From Saccharicrinis sp963677655 (GTDB lineage Bacteria; Bacteroidota; Bacteroidia; Bacteroidales; Marinilabiliaceae): a stretch of 64,000 nucleotides of DNA. Under the pieces are notes generated by a model. It was not told the DNA's origin. It made no database searches and was given only the letters and a program-made list of their open reading frames with translations. This document shows positions 27,251 through 36,669 of this stretch, in pieces (the stretch's first letter is position 1; each line of letters opens with the position of its first letter). A program made the position numbers and the translations under genes. Location: NCBI GenBank assembly GCA_963677655.1, contig OY782088.1; one strand, 5' to 3'.

Positions 27251-29263
27251 ATGGATACACCCATTTTTGTGAAAAACGATCCCTGGTTACAACCTTACGA
27301 ATCAAAAATAACCAACAGAATTAAACACTTCAATGACAAACTTGAAGACTTAAATAGCATATTTGGAAACCTCGACCACATGTCGGAGGGACACAAATAT
27401 TACGGACTAACAGATTTAGGAGATTCTTTGAGAATTAGAGAATGGGCTCCAAATGCTAATGATATATACCTAATCGGTGATTTTAGTGATTGGAAACCTA
27501 ATGAAAATTATAAATTTGAGAAGCTTGATTATGGAAACTGGGAAGTCATTATTCCTAAAACAGTATTAACACATGGCGACTTATTCAAATTACATATTTT
27601 CTGGAATGGAGGAGACGGAATAAGAATTCCTTCATATATAAACAGAGTAGTTCAGGATAATGAAACCAAAATATTTAGTGCTCAAGTTTGGACACCTAAA
27701 GAAGAATTCATTTGGGAAGATCAAAATTTTAAACCTAGTGTTGATCCTATATTAATTTATGAGGCTCATATAGGTATGTCGTCAGAAGATGAAAAAGTTA
27801 ATTCTTTTACTGAATTTAAAAATGACATTCTTCCTAGAATTATAAAAGCAGGTTACAATACCATTCAACTTATGGCTATCCAAGAACACCCCTATTATGG
27901 TAGCTTTGGATATCATGTTTCAAACTTTTTTGCAGTCTCATCACGATTTGGGACTCCCGAGGAGTTAAAAGAGCTTATTAACGAGGCTCACAAAAACGGT
28001 ATTGCCGTAATTATGGACATCGTGCATTCACATGCTGTAAAGAATGAAATTGAAGGAATTGGAAAATTTGATGGTACTTCTTACCAATATTTTCATGAAG
28101 GAGGAAGAGGAGAACATCCGGCATGGGATAGTAAATGTTTTAACTACGGTAAAAATGAAGTTCTAAGATTTTTACTATCCAATTGCAAATACTGGATTCA
28201 AGAATTTCATTTTGATGGCTTTCGTTTTGATGGTGTAACAAGCATGTTATACTTACATCATGGATTAGAATATGCCTTTTCGTCATATGGTGATTATTTC
28301 AACGGAACAGAAGATTATGATGCACTTACATATTTAACTTTGGCAAATATGCTTATTCACCATATTAATCCTAATGCAATAACAATCGCAGAGGATATGA
28401 GTGGATACCCAGGCTTGTCTGAACCTCTGATAAACGGGGGACTTGGATTTGACTACAGGTTATCGATGGGAGTGCCTGATTTTTGGATTAAAATGATCAA
28501 AGAGCATAGTGATGAAAACTGGAATGTAGGTCAAATTTTTCATGAGTTAAGTCAACATCGTGCATGTGAAAAAGTAGTTTCTTATTGCGAATCTCATGAC
28601 CAGGCATTAGTTGGTGACAAAACAATAATATTCCGATTGGTTGACAAAGAGATGTATGATAAGATGGATCTTAAATCTCAGAGTTTAGTTATTGACAGAG
28701 GATTAGCTCTACATAAAATGATAAGATTAGCCACTCTGACAACTTCGTTCGGTGGATATTTAAATTTTATGGGTAATGAATTTGGTCATCCGGAATGGAT
28801 TGATTTTCCAAGAGAAGGAAATGGATGGTCGTATAAATATGCCCGTCGACAATGGAGTTTAGTTGATCATCAGGATTTAAGATTTAAATTTCTTGCAGCC
28901 TTTGATAAATCCATGACAAACCTTGCTTCAAATGGATTGTTAGCTAACGAAAACTGTTACGGAGTTGCAATTAATGAGGGAGACCAGATCATGTGTTTTA
29001 AAAGAGGAAATTATTTAATGATTTTCAACTTTTCACCAACAAATTCATACACTGACTATGGAATTTTTGTTGAACCTGGAAAATATAAAATGGTACTAAA
29101 TACAGATAGCAAGGATTTTGGTGGCTTTGGATTAATTGACGAGTCCTATATCTACTTTGCAGAAAGAATGCCTTATAACAGCGATCAGTATCAGTTAAAA
29201 ATATATATTCCTTCAAGATCAGCTATTATTCTTCAAAGAATACCACCAAAGAGTGTATATTAA
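27251..29263 (+). CDS. glgB: 1,4-alpha-glucan branching enzyme, eukaryotic-like (GH13)
   Basis: 670 residues. Makes alpha-1,6 branches in glycogen. An N-terminal CBM48 region (about 55-145: LRIREWAPNANDIYLIGDFS) is followed by a GH13 barrel. The catalytic set is visible: nucleophile Asp327 in GFRFDGVTSM, acid/base Glu381 in IAEDMSG, and Asp450 in ESHDQ. The text (YEAHIGMSS, GYHVSNFFAVSSRFGTPEEL, FMGNEFGHPEWIDFPREGN) matches the eukaryotic-type (GH13_8) enzyme more than the classical bacterial GlgB; this is from memory of the families. It is the only plus-strand gene in the glycogen locus and converges on the synthase/phosphorylase fusion, sharing a terminator. Confidence 0.95.
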   Translation: MDTPIFVKNDPWLQPYESKITNRIKHFNDKLEDLNSIFGNLDHMSEGHKYYGLTDLGDSLRIREWAPNANDIYLIGDFSDWKPNENYKFEKLDYGNWEVIIPKTVLTHGDLFKLHIFWNGGDGIRIPSYINRVVQDNETKIFSAQVWTPKEEFIWEDQNFKPSVDPILIYEAHIGMSSEDEKVNSFTEFKNDILPRIIKAGYNTIQLMAIQEHPYYGSFGYHVSNFFAVSSRFGTPEELKELINEAHKNGIAVIMDIVHSHAVKNEIEGIGKFDGTSYQYFHEGGRGEHPAWDSKCFNYGKNEVLRFLLSNCKYWIQEFHFDGFRFDGVTSMLYLHHGLEYAFSSYGDYFNGTEDYDALTYLTLANMLIHHINPNAITIAEDMSGYPGLSEPLINGGLGFDYRLSMGVPDFWIKMIKEHSDENWNVGQIFHELSQHRACEKVVSYCESHDQALVGDKTIIFRLVDKEMYDKMDLKSQSLVIDRGLALHKMIRLATLTTSFGGYLNFMGNEFGHPEWIDFPREGNGWSYKYARRQWSLVDHQDLRFKFLAAFDKSMTNLASNGLLANENCYGVAINEGDQIMCFKRGNYLMIFNFSPTNSYTDYGIFVEPGKYKMVLNTDSKDFGGFGLIDESYIYFAERMPYNSDQYQLKIYIPSRSAIILQRIPPKSVY

Positions 29264-29274
29264 AATACAAAACA

Positions 29275-29310
29275 AAAGCGGCTTAAACAAATTATGATTT
29301 AAGCCGCTTT
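29275..29310. terminator. Shared bidirectional terminator between glgB and the GT3-GT35 gene
   Basis: Perfect 13-bp stem AAAGCGGCTTAAA / TTTAAGCCGCTTT with a 10-base loop, lying between two convergent stop codons. Confidence 0.88.
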
Positions 29311-29325
29311 CTATCCTATCTATTA

Positions 29326-32300
29326 TTAAATCCACCTAATACAACACAATTCTTGTTGAGCCTGAACATTATCACTCTTTGGAAACATTCTTATTCCAAA
29401 ATTATACACTCCTGGAATATTCAATTTGTGATTTAAGGAACAGTATATTTTACTTCCTTCCTTTTTATCTAATTTAAATTCTTCAACACTCAACATCTTA
29501 GCTGATCCATCTTCTTGTACATCAGCAAAAATAGCCTGAACTGCAATATCAACACCATCAAGTGATTTCAAATCTATAACTACACTAATATGATATGTTT
29601 CACCAATACCTAATTGATGCGCGTAGATATCAGGCATTTCAATATTTACTACTTCTACTTCATTCCAATTTGTTTTCACCCATCTTTTCCAAGATGTAAT
29701 ATCTCTTACTAAAGAATGATCATTTTCTCGTAATTCTTTTAATCGATTATCCATCTTTTGATAGAATCTATCAAGATAATCATCTATCATCCTTTTAGTA
29801 GTATAATTCGGTGCGATCTCACAAATCGATTTTCTTATAAACTGTATCCATTCTGAAGATACTCCTTCCTCATTCTGATTGTAAAACAAAGGAACAATCT
29901 CATTCTCAAACAAGCTATAAATAGTTGCAGCATCTAATTCATCCTGAAGCTGTTGATCATTATATGTACGCTTATCAGTTAAACTCCATCCAGCCCCTTC
30001 TCGATAACCTTCAAACCACCAACCATCAAGTACACTAAAGTTAAGTACACCATTTAACTCCGCTTTCTCACCACTTGTACCAGAAGCCTCTAATGGTCTG
30101 GTTGGTGTATTCAACCAAATATCAACACCACTCACTAGTCTTTTCGCTAATTCCATATCATAATTTTCAAGGAAAATTATTTTACCAATGAATTGTGGTT
30201 TCTTTGATATTTCAACAATATGCTTTATTAAAGCCTGACCTCCACCATCTGCAGGGTGTGCTTTACCTGCAAAAATAAATTGTACCGGATAATCAGGATT
30301 ATTAACAATTTTAGATAATCTTTCCTCATCTGTAAATAACAAATGAGCTCTTTTATATGTGGCAAAACGACGGGCAAAACCTATGGTCAATGCCTTATCA
30401 TCAATCTTATCAATTACTTCTACAATTTGAGAAGGATCAGAGTGACTATCTACCATATTTGAAGCCATTCTGTTTTTCACAAAATCAATAAGCTTTTTAC
30501 GTAAAGTCATTCTTACATTCCAGATATCCTGATCACTGACATCATATATCTTTTCCCAATATGCTTTGTTCGAAAGGTCTGTTTTAAAGTTTGGATCAAA
30601 TTCCTTTTCATACAATCTCTGCATATCACTTGCAGTCCAAGTACCATAATGAACACCATTAGTTACATAACCAATTGGAACTTCTTCTGTAAACAATCCC
30701 TTCCATAATCCCTGGAACATATTTCTGGAAACTTCACCATGCAGCCAACTCACACCATTTATCTCCATTGAAGTTTTTACCGCAAGTACACTCATTGAAA
30801 ATTTCTCATGATGATTGTCTGGATTTTCACGACCTAAAGCCATAAATTCATCCCAGGAAATTTGTATTCTTTCAGGAATATGACGGAAGTAGACCCTTAT
30901 TAAATCTTCATCAAATTTATCATGACCTGCAGGTACTGGAGTATGCGTTGTAAATAAAGATGAAGCTCTCACTAATTCCATTGCTTCTGCAAAACTATAT
31001 CGACTTTCGACATACTTTATTAATCTTGACACATTAATCAATGCTGCATGTCCTTCATTACAATGGAATAGATCTGTTTTTATATCTAACGTATCCAACA
31101 GTTGGATACCTCCCATTCCTAAAAGAATTTCTTGTTTAAGGCGATTTTCCCAATCACCTCCATACAAACTATGAGTTATTTGTCTATCACTTTCACTATT
31201 CAAAGGATGATCAGTATCCAATAAATACAATTGAACTCGACCTACATCAGCTCGCCAAACTTTAACATGAACTGTACGTCCAGGTGCACTCATTTGCATT
31301 ACTAATGGAGTACCATCACTCTTTTTTATTTCTGTTATTGGAAGATTGGAAAATTCCTGACGATCAAAATTTGATTGCTGATCTCCGTTAATTGTTACTG
31401 ATTGCCTAAAGTATCCATATTTATAAAGTAAACCTACAGCAGTTAAATTCACATTTGAATCACTAGCTTCCTTTAAATAGTCACCTGCTAAAACTCCCAG
31501 ACCTCCTGAATAGATCTTAAGTACATCATTAATACCATATTCCATACTAAAATATGCAATAGATGGTGTTGATGAAGCCTCTCGATCCATATAATTACGG
31601 AACATAGAATAAACGTGATTCAATCTATTTAAAAAGTCCTCATTTCGTGCAAGGTCTTCTAAATAATCGTAACTAACTCGCTCTAATAAATTAATAGGAT
31701 CTCTTCCTGAATTAACCCAAATATCCGGATCAATAGACTCAAAAAGCTCAGATGCCTGATAATTCCATGTCCACCATAAATTATGAGCTATATCATTCAA
31801 ATGCTTAATTTTATCTGGAAGCTTTGATTTAATAAAAAGCTTTTTCCAAACAGGCATTGAAGATTTCTCTGGCTTAATATGGATTCTTTTCTCTCTTTTA
31901 ACAACGTCTATTTGAGCCCTCCTGCTTTCAACAGCTCTAAGAGCTATGTCATAGGCCTCAAAATAGTGTTTAATAAGCACACCCCAATCAACTCTTGTTG
32001 AAAGTTCGTGGGCTTTCATGCGAATATCCAAAATTTCATCTTCAGGTTTAAGTAAATATTCCTGTATAGTTTTGGAAATATTGCGCGAAACTTTTGCCAT
32101 ATTATGATCATTACGATCAATTATTCCCAATCCATCAGATATCCCATTTGAAAACTGTTTACCCCAAATTCCAAATCCAGCTAAAGAAGTAGTTATTGTT
32201 GGAATATAAAAAGCTAAACTTTCCAATGGAGTATATCCCCATGGTTCATAATAAGAAGGAAAGACAGTCAAATCCATACCGATCAAGATATCATAGTATG

Positions 32301-33558
32301 GAAGATTAAATATTCCATCATCTCCTTTAAGATATGCTGGAACAAATATTAATTTCACAGTATCATCAACATCATTATTAAGATGAATATCCTGTATTTT
32401 ATTTATAATAGGATCATAACCCAAATCGTTTAATCCATGGGTTAAGAATGAATTGTCAAGTTTTAAATCAGATTCTCCGTTTAGTTTTGAAATTAAATCT
32501 TTACGAGCTCCAAAATTATTTCCAGGAATCAATACAAATACAATTGTTTCCTTGTTATAATTTACATCTTCATTTAAATGTTTCAAGCTATCAAGGAATA
32601 CATCAATACCTTTGTTTCGATATTCATATCTTCCACTATTGGCAACAAAAAGAGCATCATCAGAGATTTTATAACCTAATAAGCATTCTGAAACTGCACG
32701 TAATTTTTCTCGTGCAATTTGTCTTTTTTGACCAAAATCCTCACCTTGAGGAACAAAGTCATTTTCAAATCCATTAGGAGTAATTACATCCACCTGCCGC
32801 TCCATAAATTGAGCACATTCTTTTGCGGTAATTTCAGAAACAGTTGTAAAGCAATCCACATTAATTGCAGATTTTTTTTCTAATGAATGTTTTGCTACTA
32901 CTCCAAGATCATGCGATCTTACATCTGCATTAAAGTTTTTTAATTCGTCATACAAAGGTTCACCATGCCCTGCTAAACTACGTCCAATAACCGTTGCATG
33001 TGTTGTAAACACCGTTGCTATTTGCGGTAAAGTATTTTTAAGATATAAAGCTCCACTACCTGTCATCCACTCATTAAAATGGGCTATTATCTTATTATTT
33101 GCATTAAGAAAACACTTGTAATAACTTTCAATAACTTTTCCTACTGCATATCCGAAAAGCACAGATTCAATATAATCCCATTGTCCGGATAATGAATCAA
33201 CCTTATACAGTTCCCAAAACCTGGATAAAATTTCATCCTTTTGAGAAACAAGTGTACTAAAATCAACAAGTAAAGCAATAGGACTTCCCACTACTTTCCA
33301 TCGGCCCGTTTTAACACGCAGACCTTCTTTATCAAGGATATCTTTCCAACCAGGGAAAAGACTATCATCCTCCACAAATTCATAACTTTTATTTGATCCA
33401 GAATAAACATCCGGACCAATAAAAATTATATTATCTCCAAAATTTTCAACCAGAGTTAAAGCTTTTGTCGACAAAACGGTATGGATACCGCCCATTTTAT
33501 TACAAACTTCCCAACTAGCCTCGAAAACTACATCAGGTTTTAAATAATCTTGCATCAT
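29326..33558 (-). CDS. Fused glycogen synthase (GT3-like) and alpha-glucan phosphorylase (GT35)
   Basis: 1410 residues in one uninterrupted frame. Residues about 8-545 resemble eukaryotic-type glycogen synthase (GT3): EASWEVCNKMGGIHTVLS, FTTHATVIGRSLAG, DCFTTVSEITAKE, TPNGFEN, and YEPWGYTPLESLAF (acceptor/donor region with E-x7-E). A linker leads to a DUF3417-type segment (about 590-680; HNLWWTWNYQASELFESIDP) and then a short-form GT35 phosphorylase (AYFSMEYGI, YSGGLGVLAGD). This ends in the pyridoxal phosphate site EASGTSGEKAELNG with Lys1165. The last ~120 residues are beta-rich and may be a further domain. One polypeptide thus carries both chain growth and phosphorolysis. It is the last gene of the glycogen operon. 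Confidence 0.93.
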   Translation of the reverse strand: MMQDYLKPDVVFEASWEVCNKMGGIHTVLSTKALTLVENFGDNIIFIGPDVYSGSNKSYEFVEDDSLFPGWKDILDKEGLRVKTGRWKVVGSPIALLVDFSTLVSQKDEILSRFWELYKVDSLSGQWDYIESVLFGYAVGKVIESYYKCFLNANNKIIAHFNEWMTGSGALYLKNTLPQIATVFTTHATVIGRSLAGHGEPLYDELKNFNADVRSHDLGVVAKHSLEKKSAINVDCFTTVSEITAKECAQFMERQVDVITPNGFENDFVPQGEDFGQKRQIAREKLRAVSECLLGYKISDDALFVANSGRYEYRNKGIDVFLDSLKHLNEDVNYNKETIVFVLIPGNNFGARKDLISKLNGESDLKLDNSFLTHGLNDLGYDPIINKIQDIHLNNDVDDTVKLIFVPAYLKGDDGIFNLPYYDILIGMDLTVFPSYYEPWGYTPLESLAFYIPTITTSLAGFGIWGKQFSNGISDGLGIIDRNDHNMAKVSRNISKTIQEYLLKPEDEILDIRMKAHELSTRVDWGVLIKHYFEAYDIALRAVESRRAQIDVVKREKRIHIKPEKSSMPVWKKLFIKSKLPDKIKHLNDIAHNLWWTWNYQASELFESIDPDIWVNSGRDPINLLERVSYDYLEDLARNEDFLNRLNHVYSMFRNYMDREASSTPSIAYFSMEYGINDVLKIYSGGLGVLAGDYLKEASDSNVNLTAVGLLYKYGYFRQSVTINGDQQSNFDRQEFSNLPITEIKKSDGTPLVMQMSAPGRTVHVKVWRADVGRVQLYLLDTDHPLNSESDRQITHSLYGGDWENRLKQEILLGMGGIQLLDTLDIKTDLFHCNEGHAALINVSRLIKYVESRYSFAEAMELVRASSLFTTHTPVPAGHDKFDEDLIRVYFRHIPERIQISWDEFMALGRENPDNHHEKFSMSVLAVKTSMEINGVSWLHGEVSRNMFQGLWKGLFTEEVPIGYVTNGVHYGTWTASDMQRLYEKEFDPNFKTDLSNKAYWEKIYDVSDQDIWNVRMTLRKKLIDFVKNRMASNMVDSHSDPSQIVEVIDKIDDKALTIGFARRFATYKRAHLLFTDEERLSKIVNNPDYPVQFIFAGKAHPADGGGQALIKHIVEISKKPQFIGKIIFLENYDMELAKRLVSGVDIWLNTPTRPLEASGTSGEKAELNGVLNFSVLDGWWFEGYREGAGWSLTDKRTYNDQQLQDELDAATIYSLFENEIVPLFYNQNEEGVSSEWIQFIRKSICEIAPNYTTKRMIDDYLDRFYQKMDNRLKELRENDHSLVRDITSWKRWVKTNWNEVEVVNIEMPDIYAHQLGIGETYHISVVIDLKSLDGVDIAVQAIFADVQEDGSAKMLSVEEFKLDKKEGSKIYCSLNHKLNIPGVYNFGIRMFPKSDNVQAQQELCCIRWI

Positions 33559-33629
33559 TTTCTTTGAATAAAAAATTGTAGTTGCGGTATCTCACCGTTC
33601 AAAGAGAGTTATAATTTGATTTTATATAA

Positions 33630-33941
33630 TTATAGTTGAAGTAAACAATTCGTTTCTTCAGTACCTAAACCATTATCAATAAAGGCATCAGCTTCATTGT
33701 CATTCATCCACTCGCTATCATCAATCAAGTATCTGAATTGAAATTCTGATCCACTAGTTAGATTGATAGTTTGCGTAAAATCACCTGATTTTAAAGGTTT
33801 CATTGGTTCAACTGATTTGTCCCAATTGTTAAAATCACCAACAACCTTTACTGATTTAGGTTTAATACCATCTTGTTTTTCAAACTTGAATGTAACTTTA
33901 CATTCAGGTTTACTTTTTAAAAATTGCTTTTTAATGCTCAT
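33630..33941 (-). CDS. Small stand-alone glycogen-binding (CBM48 / isoamylase early-set) protein
   Basis: 103 residues, no signal peptide. The whole protein is one beta-sandwich of the kind found in AMPK beta subunits and at the N-terminus of branching enzymes: KSVKVVGDFNNWDKSVEPM, then FQFRYLIDDSEWMNDNEAD. The Trp residues in FNNW and SEW are the usual carbohydrate-contact positions. It has no enzyme domain, so it may tether an enzyme or regulate the pathway by binding glycogen; that is inference. It sits between the GH57 gene (81 bases upstream) and the synthase-phosphorylase gene (71 bases downstream). Confidence 0.88.
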   Translation of the reverse strand: MSIKKQFLKSKPECKVTFKFEKQDGIKPKSVKVVGDFNNWDKSVEPMKPLKSGDFTQTINLTSGSEFQFRYLIDDSEWMNDNEADAFIDNGLGTEETNCLLQL

Positions 33942-33987
33942 AATTTTCTCTGTTTATTTTATTAGAAATAATATAGGCTAAATCATA

Positions 33988-34014
33988 CACTGTTTCAAAG
34001 TATTTGAAACAGTG
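33988..34014 (-). promoter_or_regulatory. Strong hairpin inside the glycogen operon
   Basis: Perfect 12-bp stem CACTGTTTCAAA / TTTGAAACAGTG with a 3-base loop, 9 bases after the GH57 stop codon. No T run follows on the minus strand, so it is more likely an mRNA stabiliser, processing site or partial attenuator than a full terminator. Confidence 0.55.
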
Positions 34015-34022
34015 CATCTAAA

Positions 34023-35351
34023 TTATAGTACATTTTCTTTCGACTTCTTTTTCTGTGTTTTTCCTCGAAGCTCACTGATACGTTTTTCCAACTCAGCAAT
34101 TTTTTCTTCTTTTTCTGTTAGAAGACTTGTTAAGTTAGAAATATCTTGATCTTCTTCAGTAACAGGAACAGCTGCATTTAATCTTAATGTAAAATCACTC
34201 AGAATATTCATATAATTAATAAATGCCTGATATGGTGATTCATATGGATTAAAATAAGCATGTACATCTCCATCAGAAAAATACTTAGTACACATATAAT
34301 AAAAATGATCACTTGCCTGAAGATAAATCCAGTCATCATTTAATTTAGGATCTGTGCACTTTTGCATTTTAGGAAGTAATGCATACAATTTATTAAATGC
34401 TTCTTCTTGCATCTCATTACCTAACCAAGCTGTTAAATCTCTTTCTTCATCAGCCCAGGAAATAGGATATGGAACATTAATGGCAGAAACTGGCTGTAAA
34501 TTATCTGCAACCTCAGAAGGAGTTGAGAATGAGAACTCTTTATGCTTAAGAACTTCTCCAGGAAGATCTTTTAGAAAATCAAAAATACCAGTTTCCTCCC
34601 ACTGATGTTCACCAAAAGTCTCATAATCAAGAAATAGATTTACGACCTCAGTCTTTGAATCTAAATCTTTTAACCATTGAGTGTACTTTTTGGGTGTAAG
34701 AGGATATTCATTCCAGCCTTTATTTCCAAAACGGAAAGCAATATCATCACTTAAAACAAAATTCTTAAGAAGAACTTTAAGCTTTGGATTAATACTATTG
34801 CAATATAAAAAATTAGGGCTTTTCCAACCTAATACATGCTTTGCTCCTTCAGTCAACATAGCTTTATATCCCATTTTATATACCATGTCTCCCATTTCAT
34901 CAGAATAAATCAACTCTGTATTACGAAATACTTTGGGTTCCTGATCAAATAGTTCTTTTACTAAGTCAACTTGCATATTAACCTGACGTTCAAACTCATC
35001 TTTATCCTTTAAGGATACTAATGAATGACAATAAGTTTCTGCAAGAAACTCAACTTGTCCGGTTGCTGCAAGTGCCTTAAAACTATCAATCACCTCTGGT
35101 GCATATAATTGGAATTGTTTCAATGCAATTCCTGAAATAGAGAAAGCAACTTTAAACTTACCTTTATTTTGTTTAATTAGGTTTAATAATATTTTATTGG
35201 TAGGTAAATAACATTTTTGTGAAATTTTCATCAATATGCTTTCGTTGGTATAATCATCATAGTAATAATGATTATTACCTATGTCAAAAAATCTATAACG
35301 ACGAAAACGAAATGGTTGATGAACTTGAAAATATAAACAAATGGTTTTCAT
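34023..35351 (-). CDS. Glycoside hydrolase family 57 alpha-glucan enzyme
   Basis: 442 residues. Family 57 includes alpha-amylases, 4-alpha-glucanotransferases and branching enzymes; which activity applies here is uncertain. The N-terminal signature ICLYFQVHQPFRFRRYRFFD (HQP at 11-13) is clear. The region VFRNTELIYSDEMG contains the predicted nucleophile Glu146, and NLFLDYETFGEHQWEETGIF holds the downstream acidic motif. The last ~35 residues form a charged coiled coil (EKEEKIAELEKRISELRG) not needed for catalysis. No signal peptide, so it is cytoplasmic and fits intracellular glycogen turnover. 24 bases separate it from the GT4 gene upstream. Confidence 0.92.
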   Translation of the reverse strand: MKTICLYFQVHQPFRFRRYRFFDIGNNHYYYDDYTNESILMKISQKCYLPTNKILLNLIKQNKGKFKVAFSISGIALKQFQLYAPEVIDSFKALAATGQVEFLAETYCHSLVSLKDKDEFERQVNMQVDLVKELFDQEPKVFRNTELIYSDEMGDMVYKMGYKAMLTEGAKHVLGWKSPNFLYCNSINPKLKVLLKNFVLSDDIAFRFGNKGWNEYPLTPKKYTQWLKDLDSKTEVVNLFLDYETFGEHQWEETGIFDFLKDLPGEVLKHKEFSFSTPSEVADNLQPVSAINVPYPISWADEERDLTAWLGNEMQEEAFNKLYALLPKMQKCTDPKLNDDWIYLQASDHFYYMCTKYFSDGDVHAYFNPYESPYQAFINYMNILSDFTLRLNAAVPVTEEDQDISNLTSLLTEKEEKIAELEKRISELRGKTQKKKSKENVL

Positions 35352-35375
35352 GACTTTAATTTTATAGAGTTAGAT

Positions 35376-36668
35376 TTATACAGTTGGAACCACTGAATCG
35401 TAAACATGCTTTACTTTTACAGCGGAATCCTCCCACTTAAGTGCTTCAACTTCGCTTTTACCATGCCTTTTAAACATAGTTTGTAACGACGGGTATTTAA
35501 GCACCCCATACATTGCATCTGCCATCGCATCAATATCCCAAAAATTGGTTTTAATAGCATGATTTAATATCTCTGCTACACCAGATTGATAGGAAATAAG
35601 TACTGGAACATTACTTTGCATAGCCTCTAATGGTGAGATTCCAAATGGTTCGGAAACTGAAGGCATAACATACAAGTCACTCATGCGCAACATTGTAAAC
35701 ACATCCTCTCCTTTTAAGAATCCTGTAAAATGAAATTTATCCGTAATTTTAAGCTCTGCTGCTCTACGAATCATTTTTTCCATCATATCTCCGGATCCTG
35801 CCATTACAAATCGTACATTATCCATTTTTTGCAGTACGCGATATGCTGCCTCTATAAAATATTCAGGTCCTTTTTGCATTGTAATCCTTCCTAAAAAGGT
35901 GACTATCTTTTCGTCTTTATTCTTTTTAATCGGATTTTCAACAGGCATTTCTTTAGGTTCTACTGCATTATAAACAGTAACTACTTTCGAAGCATCAATA
36001 CCATATTTTTCAATAACAATATTTCTGGTCAGGTTACTTACTGTAATTACTTTATCTGCAGCATCCAATCCTCTTTTCTCTATTTCATAAACAGCAGGAT
36101 TTACACTACCTCCACTTCTATCAAAATCAGTAGCATGAACATGCACCACTAACGGCTTTCCACTTGCTTCTTTTGCAGCTATACCAGCAGGATATGCCAA
36201 CCAATCATGAGCATGAATAACATCAAACTCATTATCCTGAGCAATAACACCTGCTACAAGTGCATAATTTGATATTTCTTCTAAAAGATTTGCACCATAC
36301 TTTCCTGAAAAATCAATTTTACCTTCTTCATTTGTATGCACAATCTTTTTATCACCTTCAACCTTTACTTTCGTAAGTTTCCAATAATCTTCAGGATCTA
36401 CATAAGGTATGATATGAGTATCAACCTCAATATAATCCATTTCTTTCTGAAATTTTTGAAAATCTATTTTTCGTTGTCGCACCGACACATTATTTGCACC
36501 TACTAATTGAATAGCACTCTGATCTTCATCACCATAAGCCTTTGGTACAACAAATAAAACATCTAGATCTTCTACATGTGATAAACCTCTTGTTAACCCA
36601 TAACAAGCAGTTCCGAGTCCACCTGTAATATGAGGAGGAAACTCCCAGCCAAACATTAATACCCTCAT
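35376..36668 (-). CDS. Glycosyltransferase family 4 (glycogen-synthase-like)
   Basis: 430 residues, GT-B fold. The N-terminal domain starts MRVLMFGWEFPPHITGGLGT, the loop that grips the nucleotide-sugar/acceptor in GT4/GT5 enzymes. VIHAHDWLAYPAGIAAKEA comes next, then the C-terminal domain with VTFLGRITMQKGPEYFIEAA and the E-x7-E motif in EPFGISPLEAMQ. It lies in the glycogen operon, one base from the debranching enzyme gene, so it probably acts on alpha-glucan (elongation or priming). The exact donor cannot be told from sequence. It may overlap in function with the GT3 half of the fusion protein. Confidence 0.9.
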   Translation of the reverse strand: MRVLMFGWEFPPHITGGLGTACYGLTRGLSHVEDLDVLFVVPKAYGDEDQSAIQLVGANNVSVRQRKIDFQKFQKEMDYIEVDTHIIPYVDPEDYWKLTKVKVEGDKKIVHTNEEGKIDFSGKYGANLLEEISNYALVAGVIAQDNEFDVIHAHDWLAYPAGIAAKEASGKPLVVHVHATDFDRSGGSVNPAVYEIEKRGLDAADKVITVSNLTRNIVIEKYGIDASKVVTVYNAVEPKEMPVENPIKKNKDEKIVTFLGRITMQKGPEYFIEAAYRVLQKMDNVRFVMAGSGDMMEKMIRRAAELKITDKFHFTGFLKGEDVFTMLRMSDLYVMPSVSEPFGISPLEAMQSNVPVLISYQSGVAEILNHAIKTNFWDIDAMADAMYGVLKYPSLQTMFKRHGKSEVEALKWEDSAVKVKHVYDSVVPTV

Positions 36669-36669
36669 A

